NCBI GenBank assembly: GCA_964643885.1
Contig: CAZXUI010000009.1
Location: 23,574 to 87,573, forward strand
From: CAADGL01 sp964643885
GTDB taxonomy: Bacteria > Planctomycetota > Phycisphaerae > UBA1845 > Fen-1342
Reading direction: 5' to 3'
DNA length: 64,000 bases
In this document: positions 9,663 through 20,740 of the stretch, in pieces
Layout of the letters: every line of letters starts with the position of its first letter
How positions within the stretch are numbered: the stretch's first letter is position 1
Made by a program: the position numbers and the translations under genes
The notes under the pieces: generated by a model
Told to the model about the DNA's origin: nothing
The model's input: the letters and a program-made list of their open reading frames with translations, nothing else
Database searches by the model: none

Positions 9663-10774
9663 TCATCGACATCCATTGTCACTATGCGCTGTCGCGGCGC
9701 GAGGCGGGAGAGGCGGCCGGCCGGTTCTCTTTCGAGCGGCAGCCGGGGCCGGATGGCCGGCTGTGGGATGCGTGTCTGGCGCCGCGGACGGCCCGCTGGC
9801 TTTCGTGGCGCGGGTTGCAGTGGCTGGCCGGGATCGACTGGCGGCTCGGTCCCGGGGAGGCGCTGGACGCCGCGTATGAGCGCGTCTTTGCGGAGCATCT
9901 TCTGTGCGACGGGCCGATCGAGCGGAGCGTGCTGCTGGCCTTCGACTGGTATCACGATGACGAGGGGCGTGTGCCGCCGCCTCCGCAGCGGGCCGGGCAG
10001 TTCGGCAGCGACATGTACGTGTCGAACAGCTTCGTGGCGCAGCTCTGCCGGCGGCATCCGGAGCGTTTCCTGTTCGGGGCGTCCGTGCATCCCTACCGGC
10101 GCGATGCGCTCGGCTGCATCGACGAGGTCTTCGCGGCCGGGGCGGTGCTGCTCAAGTGGATTCCGCTGCATCAGAACATCGACGTGGCGGACGAGCGGAC
10201 GCTGGCGGTGCTGCGGCATTGCGCGCAGATCGGCCTGCCGCTGCTGGTGCATTACAACGAGGAGTTCACGCTCTCGACGCAGCATGTGCGCTATCAGCCG
10301 CCCGGCGGGCTGCTCGACGTGCTGCGGCGGCTGCGGCGGGCGGGCTGCATGCCGACGACGATCGTCGCCCACGCCGCGACGCCGGTCTGGCCGCTGGGCG
10401 ATGTGGCGTCGTATCGCACCTTTCTGGAGGCGCTGGCGGGCGAGTTTCGCGATGCGCCGCTGTACGCGGACATCTCGGCCCTGACGGTCGTGGGCAAGGT
10501 GGGCTTTGCCCGCGAGCTGGCGCGGCGGGTGGACCTGCACCATAAGCTGCTGTTCGGATCCGACTTTCCGATTCCGATCGCGATGTGGCGATTGCGGCGG
10601 GACCTGGGGCGCGAGTATCGGCCGATCGCGGCGATCCGATCGTGGCCGAATCGAATGCTGGATATCTTCCGCACGATGGGGTTCTCGGAGGTCGTGTTCT
10701 ACCGGGCCGCGGACGTGCTGGCGAATGTGCGGGCCTCGGCCGATGCGCTCGCCGGCGGCGGTCGGCCGCTCTGA
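9659..10774 (+). CDS. Amidohydrolase-superfamily metal-dependent hydrolase
   Basis: 371 residues, GTG start overlapping the preceding stop by 4 nt. The N-terminal metal-binding HxH is at residues 6-8 (DIHCH). Later VHPYRR, VAHAATP and LLFGSDFPIP supply the remaining histidine and the conserved aspartate of the TIM-barrel amidohydrolase fold. Closest in style to the amidohydrolase-2 group, which includes decarboxylases and lactonases. Substrate unknown. Its neighbours (HTH protein, lipoprotein, exported protein) give no pathway clue. Confidence 0.78.
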   Translation: MIIDIHCHYALSRREAGEAAGRFSFERQPGPDGRLWDACLAPRTARWLSWRGLQWLAGIDWRLGPGEALDAAYERVFAEHLLCDGPIERSVLLAFDWYHDDEGRVPPPPQRAGQFGSDMYVSNSFVAQLCRRHPERFLFGASVHPYRRDALGCIDEVFAAGAVLLKWIPLHQNIDVADERTLAVLRHCAQIGLPLLVHYNEEFTLSTQHVRYQPPGGLLDVLRRLRRAGCMPTTIVAHAATPVWPLGDVASYRTFLEALAGEFRDAPLYADISALTVVGKVGFARELARRVDLHHKLLFGSDFPIPIAMWRLRRDLGREYRPIAAIRSWPNRMLDIFRTMGFSEVVFYRAADVLANVRASADALAGGGRPL

Positions 10775-10861
10775 TCGAGGGCGATCGCCCGCTAGCATCC
10801 TGCGGCGGTCGCGAGGGAGTCTGTGCGGCCGGAATGAGCGTAGGCGAGCGGCGTTTGAGCG

Positions 10862-11335
10862 ATGAAGCTGCCGTCGGATGAATCTTTGAATGCAGCCTCG
10901 GCTCCGCGGGCGCAAGAGCGGCCGCAAGGGGCCGTCGCCGGCGCGCCGGTTCTCCCGGAGACCGGCACCGCCGCTCGCGCGGGTGGAGCCTCCGGGCCGT
11001 TGTATCGGCGGGCGGTTCTGTATCCGGGGCCGTACGTGTGGTACGTGTTCCTGTCGTCGCTGGACATCATGATGACGTGGATCGTGCTGCACGCGGGCGG
11101 GTTCGAGTTGAACTTTCTGGCGGACTGGGTGATTCACCACGGCGGTCTGCCGGGTACGGTTGCGTACAAGTTCGGGCTGGTGATGCTGGTCGTCGTGATC
11201 TGCGAGGTCGTCGGGCGGGTGAATGACGCGGTCGGGCGGCGGCTGGCGGAGTGGTCGGTGGCGATCACGGTGATTCCGGTGCTGCTGGCGTTCGTGCAGC
11301 TCGGGATCGATCTGTGGCGGATGGTGGAGGGGTGA
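10862..11335 (+). CDS. Small integral membrane protein, DUF5658-like
   Basis: 157 residues. The first 55 are polar and low in complexity; the rest has three predicted membrane helices. The pattern SLDIMMTWIVLHAGGFELNFLA, followed by a K-x-G-L helix, resembles DUF5658 membrane proteins. No function known. The stop codon overlaps the start of the heptamer repeat downstream. The start ATG has only a weak ribosome site. Confidence 0.6.
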   Translation: MKLPSDESLNAASAPRAQERPQGAVAGAPVLPETGTAARAGGASGPLYRRAVLYPGPYVWYVFLSSLDIMMTWIVLHAGGFELNFLADWVIHHGGLPGTVAYKFGLVMLVVVICEVVGRVNDAVGRRLAEWSVAITVIPVLLAFVQLGIDLWRMVEG

Positions 11336-11393
11336 CGGGTGACGGGTGGCAGGTGACAGGTGACAGGTGACAAGTGGCAGGTGGCAGGTGGAC
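11331..11393 (+). repeat. Heptamer tandem repeat (GGTGACA-like)
   Basis: Nine consecutive 7-bp units of the form RGTGRCR/GGTGGCA, starting on the stop codon of the membrane-protein gene. Units vary at two positions. Such short tandem arrays are prone to slippage; no function is evident. Confidence 0.85.
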
Positions 11394-11950
11394 GGGCGTC
11401 TTGTGCGCGCAGGTGGATGTGTGCTGGCGCGGCGCGGAGTAGGTTCATGGCGTCAGCCCGCTCCCTTCTACGAAGCCGGGTCTGTCAAGCGCATCTGGCA
11501 GTTTGGCGAAGGATGGGGTCAACCTTCTATAGGGGTTTCCGCCGGCCGTCGCTGCGGCACCGTGGCGGCCCATTCAACTGAATGCGATGAGGCCCATTCT
11601 CACGGGTAGAATTCACCGCCGAACGGACGCAGCGTCCGCCGACGGTGGGCCCAAGGGAGCGGACGGGCTCTCATCGTGACCATCTTGCCAAACCTTCCTC
11701 CGCGCTTGCCCTGCGGCCTTCATTCGAACGGTCGCCAGGCGACCATGGGACTCGATCCCACGTTCGGCCGCCAGGGCGACCCGGCTTTCATAGATTTTCA
11801 CGGTCGCGGCTCGGAGCCCCAGGATCGCGGCTCGGAGCAGACCCGCCGGCGGAACGCTTGCACCACTCAACGCAGGGCGGGGCTGCGGCGTTCGTTGGGG
11901 TCCTCTCTCGGCAGGGCGGCTGTGTCGGTCCGGCTGCTGTGTCAGCCGGG
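11394..11950. other. Repeat-bearing intergenic region
   Basis: No gene seen. It holds the 275-bp repeat copy 1 and then, from about 11800 to 11840, short GC-rich direct repeats built on the phrase ACGGTCGCGGCTC that recur near 25465-25560. The downstream gene is convergent. Confidence 0.6.
11472..11746 (+). repeat. 275-bp perfect direct repeat, copy 1
   Basis: Identical base for base, as far as I can read, to 23817-24091, at a constant offset of 12,345. Similarity continues at lower identity to about 11810, matching 25412-25475 on the far side of the IS element. No coding frame is convincing. It contains an AT-richer core around 11525-11610. This copy is the uninterrupted (empty-site) version of the locus split by the IS110-family element. 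Confidence 0.9.
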
Positions 11951-14311
11951 CTATCGGGCGGGCCGGGCGAGCGGAAGGAGGACGTGCGCGGTGGTGCCCT
12001 CGTCGACCTGGCTCTCGAGCCAGATCTGACCGCCGTGCGCTTCGATGACGCGATGAGCCCGCGGCAGGCCGAGTCCGCGGCGGCGGCCGGCGCGGCGGTG
12101 CGAGAAGAAGGGGTCGAAGGCGCGCTGAAGCACGTACTGTGACATTCCGCAGCCGTTGTCGCGGACGGTGATCTCGACCAGGCCCGCAGCGCGGGCCGCA
12201 TCGTCCGGGGTCTCGCGCGGCGGGCCCGCGGGGGCGGGCGAATCGGCGGAGAGATCCAGACGCCAGGTGACCCAGATGCTTCCGGCGCGCTCGGCGACGG
12301 CGTCGGAGGCATTCCGAAGCAGCTCGAAGAGCACGGTGCGGATCTGCCCGCGGTCGACGAGCACGCTCGCGCCGCCGGCGGACTTTGCATCGCGCGGCGC
12401 GGCCGGCGTGACGAGCTGGACCGCAGCGCGGGCGGCTTCGGGCTGCTGGCGCCATTCGGCGCAGAGCGAGTCGAGCAGTTCGGCCACATCGACCGTGGAC
12501 AGCGACGGCGGCAACGGCTGGGCGAAGTCCATCAGCTCGCTGACGATCTGGCTGCACTCGTGCGCCTTGCGGTGGATCATTTCGAGCGAGCGGTGGAGCT
12601 CGGGGTCGGTGATGACATCCTGGAGCATCTGGGCCCGGCCGCTGATGACGGTGAGCGGGCTGTTCAGCTCGTGGCCGGCGCCGGCGGCCATCTCGGCGAT
12701 CATGGAGAGTGTCCGCGAGCGGAGCAGCTCGGAGCGCATCTGCTGAAGGCGGCGGTTGGTCTCGGCCAGATCGTCGGAGAGGCGCCGCACGGAGGCCTGC
12801 GCGTTGACGCGGGCGATGGCGAGCGCGACGCTGCTGAGAAAGGCGCGCAGCTCGCCCTGTTCACAGGTCAGGCGGGTCGGTTCGTCGACGGAGGAGGCGT
12901 AGACGATTCCGCCGGCGACGGTGCCGTCGTAGACAATCGGCAGGAGCCAGCACTCTCCCTCGCCCAGCTCGCGCGGGGCGATGCCGAGCATGGCCCGCAC
13001 GGCTGGCGGGAGTGGAAAGACGCTCGCGCCGCGCCAGTCGGTGCCGGTGCGCCACTGGTTGACGTCGTCGGGGACGGACTGGGTGGCGGACTGGATTCGC
13101 TCGGCGCCGTCGGTGAGCCAGCAGACGTCGACGACCTGGGCCGTGTCGCGGATGCCGAAGACGGCGAGTCGGTCGCGCTGAAGGGCGCGGACGGCGGACT
13201 GGGCGATTGCGGCGACGAGGCTGGCCATGTCGGACCAGGCGGTCAGATGCTGGTCGATGCTCGTGAGGGCGGCAAAGTAGCGGGCGGCCGCGGCGAGCTG
13301 GCGGTTCTTGGCGACGAGCTCGGTGTTGAGCCGGCCGAGCTCTTCGTTGGCCCGCAGGACGGAGCCGAAGTAGAGCTGCTCGGTCGACTGCGAATCGATG
13401 CCGAGCAGATCGCTCTCGGCCGCGACGTCGCGGACGAGATCGCGGACGACGGTTTGCAGGGCGGGCTCGCCGAGGCCGAGGCGGCCGGCGAGCTCCTGGG
13501 CGGATTCGTAGAAGACGAAGTTGCCGGAGTAGCCCAGGCGCTGCTCCCGTGCGAGGACGTCGGCAAGCTGGACGATGCTGATGAGAGTCGGGCAGGAGAC
13601 GCTGGAGGGGAGCGCGTCGGGCGTCAGGTGATGGAGCCAGATGACCTCGCTGAGCGAGCGCGGCAGGCCCCAGCGTTCGGCGATGTGGCGGCCGGCGACG
13701 GTATGGTCGATGCCGAGCACGTTTCGTTCGCAATCGGCGATGGCGCCGCGGGTCTGGTCGGCGAGGGCGACAATGCGGGCGTAGGCTTTCGGAAAGACGG
13801 CGTCGAGCGCGATTTTGCCGAGGTCGTGGAGCAGGCCGGCGACGAAGGCCTCCTCGGGCTCGATGCGCCACTGCGGCAGGGCCGCGGCCAGGCGGCGTGC
13901 GGCGCAGGCGACGGCCAGTGTGTGGCGCCACAATTCAGGGCGGTTCAAGCGGGCGGTGTCGCCCGTGCCGGCGTCGGAGAACCAGCGGAAGATCTTGACG
14001 GCCAGGGCGAGGCTGCGAATGCGGATGAAGCCGAGCAGGACGACGGCCCGGTCGATGGTGGCGACGCGCTCGCGGGCGCCGGTGGCGGGAGCGTTGGCGA
14101 CGGAGAGGACCTTGGCGACGAGGGCCTGGTCGGCGCGGAGAAGTTCGACCAGGTCGGAGGCGCTGCTGTCGGCGCTGGACGCGACCTGAAGCAGGCGGAT
14201 GGCGATCGGCTCGATCGTGGGCAGCGTGTCGAGGCGCGACAATCCGATCTCGGGTGCGGAGGCAGGCGACCGAGTCGGGCTGGGCGTCGGCGACAGGCTG
14301 ACCTCACTCAC
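11951..14311 (-). CDS. HDOD-GAF sensor histidine kinase
   Basis: 786 residues, GTG start at 14311. Residues about 20-240 form an HDOD domain with an HD-like helix (FVAGLLHDLGKIA). Residues about 330-500 look like a GAF sensor. A histidine kinase core follows: H-box AGAGHELNSPLTVISGR near residue 545, then ATP-binding N-box LLRNASDAV, a G1-type DNGCG and a GRRRGLGL G2 box. No membrane segments, so cytoplasmic. Its start overlaps the end of the receiver gene upstream by 8 nt, which strongly suggests a cognate pair. Confidence 0.88.
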   Translation of the reverse strand: MSEVSLSPTPSPTRSPASAPEIGLSRLDTLPTIEPIAIRLLQVASSADSSASDLVELLRADQALVAKVLSVANAPATGARERVATIDRAVVLLGFIRIRSLALAVKIFRWFSDAGTGDTARLNRPELWRHTLAVACAARRLAAALPQWRIEPEEAFVAGLLHDLGKIALDAVFPKAYARIVALADQTRGAIADCERNVLGIDHTVAGRHIAERWGLPRSLSEVIWLHHLTPDALPSSVSCPTLISIVQLADVLAREQRLGYSGNFVFYESAQELAGRLGLGEPALQTVVRDLVRDVAAESDLLGIDSQSTEQLYFGSVLRANEELGRLNTELVAKNRQLAAAARYFAALTSIDQHLTAWSDMASLVAAIAQSAVRALQRDRLAVFGIRDTAQVVDVCWLTDGAERIQSATQSVPDDVNQWRTGTDWRGASVFPLPPAVRAMLGIAPRELGEGECWLLPIVYDGTVAGGIVYASSVDEPTRLTCEQGELRAFLSSVALAIARVNAQASVRRLSDDLAETNRRLQQMRSELLRSRTLSMIAEMAAGAGHELNSPLTVISGRAQMLQDVITDPELHRSLEMIHRKAHECSQIVSELMDFAQPLPPSLSTVDVAELLDSLCAEWRQQPEAARAAVQLVTPAAPRDAKSAGGASVLVDRGQIRTVLFELLRNASDAVAERAGSIWVTWRLDLSADSPAPAGPPRETPDDAARAAGLVEITVRDNGCGMSQYVLQRAFDPFFSHRRAGRRRGLGLPRAHRVIEAHGGQIWLESQVDEGTTAHVLLPLARPAR

Positions 14312-14903
14312 AAACCAGTTCCATGATCCTTTTGACGAGCTGCTCGATGCTGAAGGGCTTCTGGAGGAAGCCGTCGGCTCCGCACTTGAGCAGTTCGTCC
14401 ACGTCCTGCCGATTCACGACGCCGGAGACGATGATGATCTTCACGCTGCTGAGGCTCGGGTCTTCGCGGATGCGCCGCACGACCGCGTTGCCGTTGATGT
14501 CCGGCAGCATGTAATCGAGCACGATCACGTCCGGACGGAATTCCTTCGTCCGCAGGCCGGCGTCGAAGCCGTTCGCGGCCGTCTGGACCTCGAAGCGGCC
14601 GTCGCGTTCGAGCAGCTCCATGAGCATCTCGACGATGGCGGGGTCGTCATCGACGACGAGCACCCGCCGCTTGCCGAGCTCGAGCTGCTCGAGCGGGATG
14701 TTGTTCTCCTTCATGAACTGAATCAGGCTCTCGCGCGGAATTCGCCTGAAACGGGAACCCGGGACGCGAAAGCCCTTCAGCTTCCCGCTGTCGAAGCAGC
14801 GGATGACGGTCTGCTGGCTCACCTGGCAGATTTCGGCGACTTCGCCGGTCGTGAAGACGCTCTTCTGAAGGCGGGCGGTGTCTTGCTCGGCTTGTTTTCC
14901 CAT
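14304..14903 (-). CDS. Response regulator with N-terminal MerR/excisionase-type HTH
   Basis: 199 residues from the ATG at 14903, which has GGGGGAG 9 nt upstream; the alternative ATG at 14912 sits directly on that site. Residues 12-62 are an excisionase-like HTH (FTTGEVAEICQVSQQTVIRC). Residues 78-197 are a receiver domain with the acidic pocket DDD, phosphoacceptor D130 (VIVLDYMLP) and the K of FLQKPF. DNA binding through an N-terminal MerR-like helix, with the receiver at the C-terminus, is the reverse of the common OmpR order. It shares an operon with the HDOD kinase and has its own strong promoter. Confidence 0.85.
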   Translation of the reverse strand: MGKQAEQDTARLQKSVFTTGEVAEICQVSQQTVIRCFDSGKLKGFRVPGSRFRRIPRESLIQFMKENNIPLEQLELGKRRVLVVDDDPAIVEMLMELLERDGRFEVQTAANGFDAGLRTKEFRPDVIVLDYMLPDINGNAVVRRIREDPSLSSVKIIIVSGVVNRQDVDELLKCGADGFLQKPFSIEQLVKRIMELVCE

Positions 14904-14929
14904 TTTACCCATCTCCCCCCTTTTATCGG

Positions 14930-14958
14930 ATTATACGCGAGATTTGTTTGACTGGCAA
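14930..14958 (-). promoter_or_regulatory. Strong sigma-70-type promoter of the response regulator operon
   Basis: On the minus strand TTGCCA (14953-14958) and a perfect TATAAT (14930-14935) are separated by 17 bp. Transcription would begin near 14923 and run into the receiver-kinase operon after a short leader carrying the GGGGGAG site. Confidence 0.7.
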
Positions 14959-14993
14959 AGAAATGAGCAAAATCGCGCCGCAGACGGGGAAAA

Positions 14994-16838
<1,845 letters not shown>

Positions 16839-16846
16839 CGTCCGGG

Positions 16847-16852
16847 ATTATA
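16847..16852 (-). promoter_or_regulatory. -10 element abutting the mnmG start (probable leaderless mRNA)
   Basis: TATAAT on the minus strand ends 8 nt before the mnmG ATG. The usual distance from -10 to the start site places the first transcribed base at or beside the A of the ATG. No clear -35 is seen. Confidence 0.5.
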
Positions 16853-17057
16853 ACGATCCTGGGAGGGGGCGGGCGGGATTCGGGAACGGCGTGAAATGCC
16901 CTAACTATAATTGCGTTGGAAGGTTATGGAGACGCAGGGTTGGGTGAGGATTGCGCTTGCGTTCTGCGGCTGGGGCGGTCAAAATGAGGCCATCTTCGGC
17001 AATTCGTCGAAACGAATTCTTGAGCCCGGATCTCGGAGGCTGGGTGAGAGGTCCAGA

Positions 17058-17957
17058 ATGAGCGCGCCTCGACGCCGTCGGTGTTGGCTCCCGACGGGGG
17101 GCTTCACGCTGGTCGAGTTGCTGGTGGTGATCGGCATCATCGGCCTGCTCGTGGCGGCGCTCACTCCCACTCTTCGTCTCGCCCGCTCGCACACGAACGT
17201 CTCGACCTGTCTTTCGAATCTGCGCGGTCAGGGTCAGGCACTGCTGGCCTACGCTTCGGAGAATCAGGGCCGCATGCCGCCGCGCATCCTGGCGCGCGAC
17301 TTCGCGACGATGAGTGAGTTCCGGCTGATCAACGCGATCCTGGCCGCTTACCTGGGCGTCCCGTTTCCGCTGGACAAGGACGGCATCCCGGTTCCGACCG
17401 GTATCTGGCGCTGTCCCGAAGTGCCGCCGGGAATGGACCAGGAGCGCTGGACGCACGTCGGATATCTGCACTACGCGCCGAACCGATACCTGTTCGACGT
17501 GGTTCGCTACTCGCCGGTGACGGACACGATTGCGATGTTCTCGGGGATCACGGCGGCGTGGGAGACGCCGTTCCGCGTTCAGGGCTGGCGGCAGATGGAC
17601 CGGGTTCGCCGCCCGTCGGACGTGATCTCGTTCATCGATAATGTGAACTACTTCGACACGTCGCACAACCATCGCGAGGCGCGGCAGAGCGTCGGGCTCA
17701 GTTGCGAGACCGTGTACGACCCGGGCGGCGAGGCCTGCGGCGACAACCGCGGCAGTCACGAGGCGGTGGCGGCGCGGCCGGCATTGTTTCTGGACGGCCG
17801 CGCGGTTGCACTTTCGAACTCTCCGGACTACTGGCAGGATCAAAAAGTGATCTGTCAGCAGCGTGGCGGATATCTGATCGAGATGTTCCAGCGCGAAGTG
17901 ACGCACTTTCTGTGGTTCGTCGAGCCCGAGCACATGCTGGGGCTCCCCACCGAGTGA
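17058..17957 (+). CDS. Prepilin-like protein, planctomycete type (paralogue 1)
   Basis: 299 residues from the ATG at 17058, which follows GAGAGG; the longer frame to 16911 is not needed. The type IV prepilin leader ends TGG before FTLVELLVVIGIIGLLVAAL, with the conserved glutamate at +5. A C-terminal SHEAVAARPALFLDG shows an H-x11-DG form of the motif typical of planctomycete prepilin-like proteins. They are inserted in the membrane and cleaved by a prepilin peptidase; their biological role is unknown. The next gene is a paralogue in the same orientation. Confidence 0.85.
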   Translation: MSAPRRRRCWLPTGGFTLVELLVVIGIIGLLVAALTPTLRLARSHTNVSTCLSNLRGQGQALLAYASENQGRMPPRILARDFATMSEFRLINAILAAYLGVPFPLDKDGIPVPTGIWRCPEVPPGMDQERWTHVGYLHYAPNRYLFDVVRYSPVTDTIAMFSGITAAWETPFRVQGWRQMDRVRRPSDVISFIDNVNYFDTSHNHREARQSVGLSCETVYDPGGEACGDNRGSHEAVAARPALFLDGRAVALSNSPDYWQDQKVICQQRGGYLIEMFQREVTHFLWFVEPEHMLGLPTE

Positions 17958-18064
17958 GCTGTCCGCCGCCTGTCCGCATCATTCGCTGGTCCGGCCGGTT
18001 CGGGTCTGTGTTCAGGTGGACGTCGGCGACCGTTCGCGTGCTGAGGGAAAGGGACGGCCGCCAC

Positions 18065-18955
18065 GTGAGAGCAACTCAGCCCCCCCTTCGTGACCGCTGC
18101 GCCTTTACGCTGATCGAGCTGCTGGTGGTCGTCGCGATCATCGCGCTGCTGCTGGGCATCCTGCTGCCGTCGCTTTCGACCGCCCGGTCGAAGGCGCGGC
18201 TGACGTACTGCCAGGCGAATCTGCGCAGCCAGGGAAGCGCCGTGCTCGCCTATGCGACGGAGTATCGCGGGGCGCTGCCGCCGCGCTACGTCGAGGCGAT
18301 TCACTTCGAGGGCACGGATTTTCTGCTGATCAACCACGTGCTGGCCGATTTTCTGGGCATGCCATTCGAGAAGCCCGACGTCGGCTTCGCTGCGCCGACC
18401 GGGATCTTTCGCTGTCCGGAGGTCGGCGTGGGCGAGCAGGAAGAGGAGCGCTGGACGCACTCGGGCTACCTGCATCATGCGCCGAATCGCTGGCTGTTCA
18501 ACCGCGTGTTCTCAACGCCCAACAGCACGCAGGTGTTCGCCGACGTGCCGGGCGGGTGGGAGCCGACGCACGGCGGCGGGCAGTGGCGGCTGCTGGAGCG
18601 CATCTCGCGACAGAGCGAGACGGTCGCGCTGATGGACAATGTGAACTACCTCGAGCCGGCCCACTCGCACCGCGAAGGCCGCGAGAGCATCGGCTATTCG
18701 TGCGAGATTCTCTTCGATCCGGCCGACGAGCTGTGCGGCGACAATCTCGGCAGCCACGAACGCGAGGGGCAGCGGCCGGCCGTCTTCGTCGACGGACACG
18801 CTGCGGCGCTGCCGATCTCGCGCGAATTCTGGCAGGACCTGCCGGCGGCGTACCGCGGCCCGGATGGAAGCGTGCAGAGCTTCTATGAACAGGAAGTGCG
18901 GCGCCTGATCTGGTTCGTCTCTGCGCCCGAGCCGGGCGGCGGCGGGGGCGACTGA
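18065..18955 (+). CDS. Prepilin-like protein, planctomycete type (paralogue 2)
   Basis: 296 residues from the GTG at 18065, giving a short leader that ends at RCA before FTLIELLVVVAIIALLLGIL. An upstream in-frame GTG at 17954 that overlaps the previous stop is the alternative start, giving 37 extra residues. Shares with paralogue 1 the blocks ERWTHxGYLHxAPNR, DNVNY and RExRxSxGxSCE, and ends with an H-x11-DG motif (SHEREGQRPAVFVDG). Tandem duplication is clear. Probably co-expressed with paralogue 1. Confidence 0.8.
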   Translation: MRATQPPLRDRCAFTLIELLVVVAIIALLLGILLPSLSTARSKARLTYCQANLRSQGSAVLAYATEYRGALPPRYVEAIHFEGTDFLLINHVLADFLGMPFEKPDVGFAAPTGIFRCPEVGVGEQEEERWTHSGYLHHAPNRWLFNRVFSTPNSTQVFADVPGGWEPTHGGGQWRLLERISRQSETVALMDNVNYLEPAHSHREGRESIGYSCEILFDPADELCGDNLGSHEREGQRPAVFVDGHAAALPISREFWQDLPAAYRGPDGSVQSFYEQEVRRLIWFVSAPEPGGGGGD

Positions 18956-18978
18956 GCGCTCCGGCCGGCGGGCCGGCG

Positions 18979-19677
18979 TCAGCGTCGGACGACGATCGTC
19001 TGGCCGACGCTGTGGGCGAAGCGCTCGTCGCAGAGGCCTTCGATGGCGGCGGCGACGTCGTCCGGGGCGAGGGTCTGCTCGGCCGGAAGATCCGGGAATG
19101 CGCTGCGGAGCATCTGGGTTTCGACAGCGCCGGGCGCGACGGCGAAGACGCGGATTCCGAGGGGCTTTCCCTCTGCGGCGGTGGCGAGCGTGAAGGTGTT
19201 CACCCACGCTTTGCAGGCGCCGTAGACGGAGAACCCGGGAAACGGGTCGAAGGCGGCGATGGAGGAGATGTTGACGATGACGCCGCTTCGCTGTTGCCGC
19301 ATGACCGGCCAGACGCGCCGCGTCAGGTAGAAGACGGAGGCGACGTTCGCACCGATCGACGCGTCGAAGTCCTGGTCGCTCGTCTGGTCGACGGGGCGCA
19401 GCGACGCGGTCCCGGCATTATTGACCAGCACGTCGATGCGGCCGAAGCGCTGCACGGCCCGCTCGATCAGCGACTCGGCCCCGGATCTGGTCGAGACGTC
19501 GGCCGCGACGGCTTCGCAGGCGGCGCCGAGGGCGCGAATCCGCGCGGCGGCCTGCTCGAGCCGGTCGGCCCCGCGGGCGGCGAGGACGACGCCGGCGCCG
19601 CGGCGGGCGGCCCGCTCGGCGGTGGCCAGGCCGATTCCGCGGCTGGCGCCGGTGATCACCCAGATGCTTGTGGACAT
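18979..19677 (-). CDS. Short-chain dehydrogenase/reductase
   Basis: 232 residues, normal SDR length. The cofactor motif TGASRGIG begins at residue 9, NNAG near 87, and the catalytic S-Y-K set is NISS plus YGACK. An R following the first beta strand turn (AARG) suggests NADP preference. The ATG at 19677 follows GGAGGA. Substrate unknown. The gene lies convergent to the prepilin pair and just downstream of the transporter gene, separated by 40 bp. Confidence 0.88.
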   Translation of the reverse strand: MSTSIWVITGASRGIGLATAERAARRGAGVVLAARGADRLEQAAARIRALGAACEAVAADVSTRSGAESLIERAVQRFGRIDVLVNNAGTASLRPVDQTSDQDFDASIGANVASVFYLTRRVWPVMRQQRSGVIVNISSIAAFDPFPGFSVYGACKAWVNTFTLATAAEGKPLGIRVFAVAPGAVETQMLRSAFPDLPAEQTLAPDDVAAAIEGLCDERFAHSVGQTIVVRR

Positions 19678-19717
19678 GCCGGAATCCTCCTGCGGCGGTG
19701 CTGCGCGCCGCGGCCGC

Positions 19718-20563
19718 TCAGCGCTGCGTGTGAACCGTGTCGCCCCAGCCGCGGTGCTCCTGGAGCGGGTCGATCCGCAGATAGCGCGACAGATAGTGTA
19801 CGCCGATGTAGAAGGGGATGGTGTCGAGCAGCGCGGCGATGAACTTGAAGGCGTAGCCGGTGGCGATGTAGGTCAGGAGCTGCGGCCAGACGGTTTGTCC
19901 GGGGGCGAGCGGTAGGGCGTGGGCGTAGAAGTGCGTGATGAGGATGACGGCGACGGTGTCGACGAGCTGGCTGACCATGGTGGAGCCGTTGTTGCGCAGC
20001 CAGAGGTGCTTACCGCGGGTGGCCTTTTTCCAGAAGTGGAAGACGTAGACGTCGACGAACTGGGCGGCCATGTAGGCGATCATCGAGGCGGCGACGGCGC
20101 CGAAGGCGAGCGATTTGACCTGCATGAAGGTCCAGCCGGTTTCGACGAAGGCGCGTTTTTCGGGGTCCCAGGCGGGCTGGGGCGGGAATCCGGTGACGGG
20201 GTCGGGCTCGCCGAAGCCGGGCAGGACGCTGCCCAGCCAGAGGATGAAGACGACCCAGAGATTCAGCAGCAGGCCCACGAAGACGACGAAATTGGCGCGG
20301 CGGCGGCCGTAGAACTCGCTGATGAAGTCGGTGCACAGGAAGGTGAGCGGGTAGGGGAGCACGCCGACGGCGACGGCGAAGACGAGCGTCCGCTCGTCGG
20401 GTGTGCCTTCGGCCAGGGTCAGCTCGTAGAGCTTGATGAAGCGAGTGATTCCGAGGATGTTGAGCATCGCCAGGGTGCCGAGAAAGAGGCCGGCGAAGAT
20501 GAGGAAGACGCGCTCGCGGCGTTCGTGCAGTTTCTCGTCGATGAAGTCGTAGGGCAGAGACAT
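19718..20563 (-). CDS. VUT-family (YhhQ-type) transporter, probable queuosine-precursor transporter
   Basis: 281 residues from the ATG at 20563; the open frame reaches 20710 but its first 49 residues are low-complexity. Several membrane helices with the family signature LPYPLTFLCTDFISEFYGRRRA and later ASMIAYMAAQFVDVYVFHFWK plus SQLVDT. Family members (DUF165) move queuosine precursors such as preQ0 or preQ1 into the cell. No que or tgt gene is nearby, so the substrate is by family only. About 40 bp upstream of the SDR gene on the same strand. Confidence 0.85.
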   Translation of the reverse strand: MSLPYDFIDEKLHERRERVFLIFAGLFLGTLAMLNILGITRFIKLYELTLAEGTPDERTLVFAVAVGVLPYPLTFLCTDFISEFYGRRRANFVVFVGLLLNLWVVFILWLGSVLPGFGEPDPVTGFPPQPAWDPEKRAFVETGWTFMQVKSLAFGAVAASMIAYMAAQFVDVYVFHFWKKATRGKHLWLRNNGSTMVSQLVDTVAVILITHFYAHALPLAPGQTVWPQLLTYIATGYAFKFIAALLDTIPFYIGVHYLSRYLRIDPLQEHRGWGDTVHTQR

Positions 20564-20740
20564 GGCGGGAGAGCGTATGGACGGCTGGGGGGGAGCGTCA
20601 ATCGGCGGGCGGGGGGAGACGCGCGCTCCGCAGGGCGCGGGCAACGGAGCCGCGTCCGTAGGAGAGCGGGCTGGGGGTGAGGCCCTGCCCGCGCAAGCGC
20701 CAGATGACATCCACGTTTCTCTGGCGCTGGTGCGCTGCGC

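Noticed and set aside
12560..14326. 588-codon open frame on the plus strand
   Set aside because: It is antisense to the HDOD kinase, whose domain motifs are unmistakable. Its composition is glycine- and aspartate-rich, as expected of a mirror frame in GC-rich DNA.
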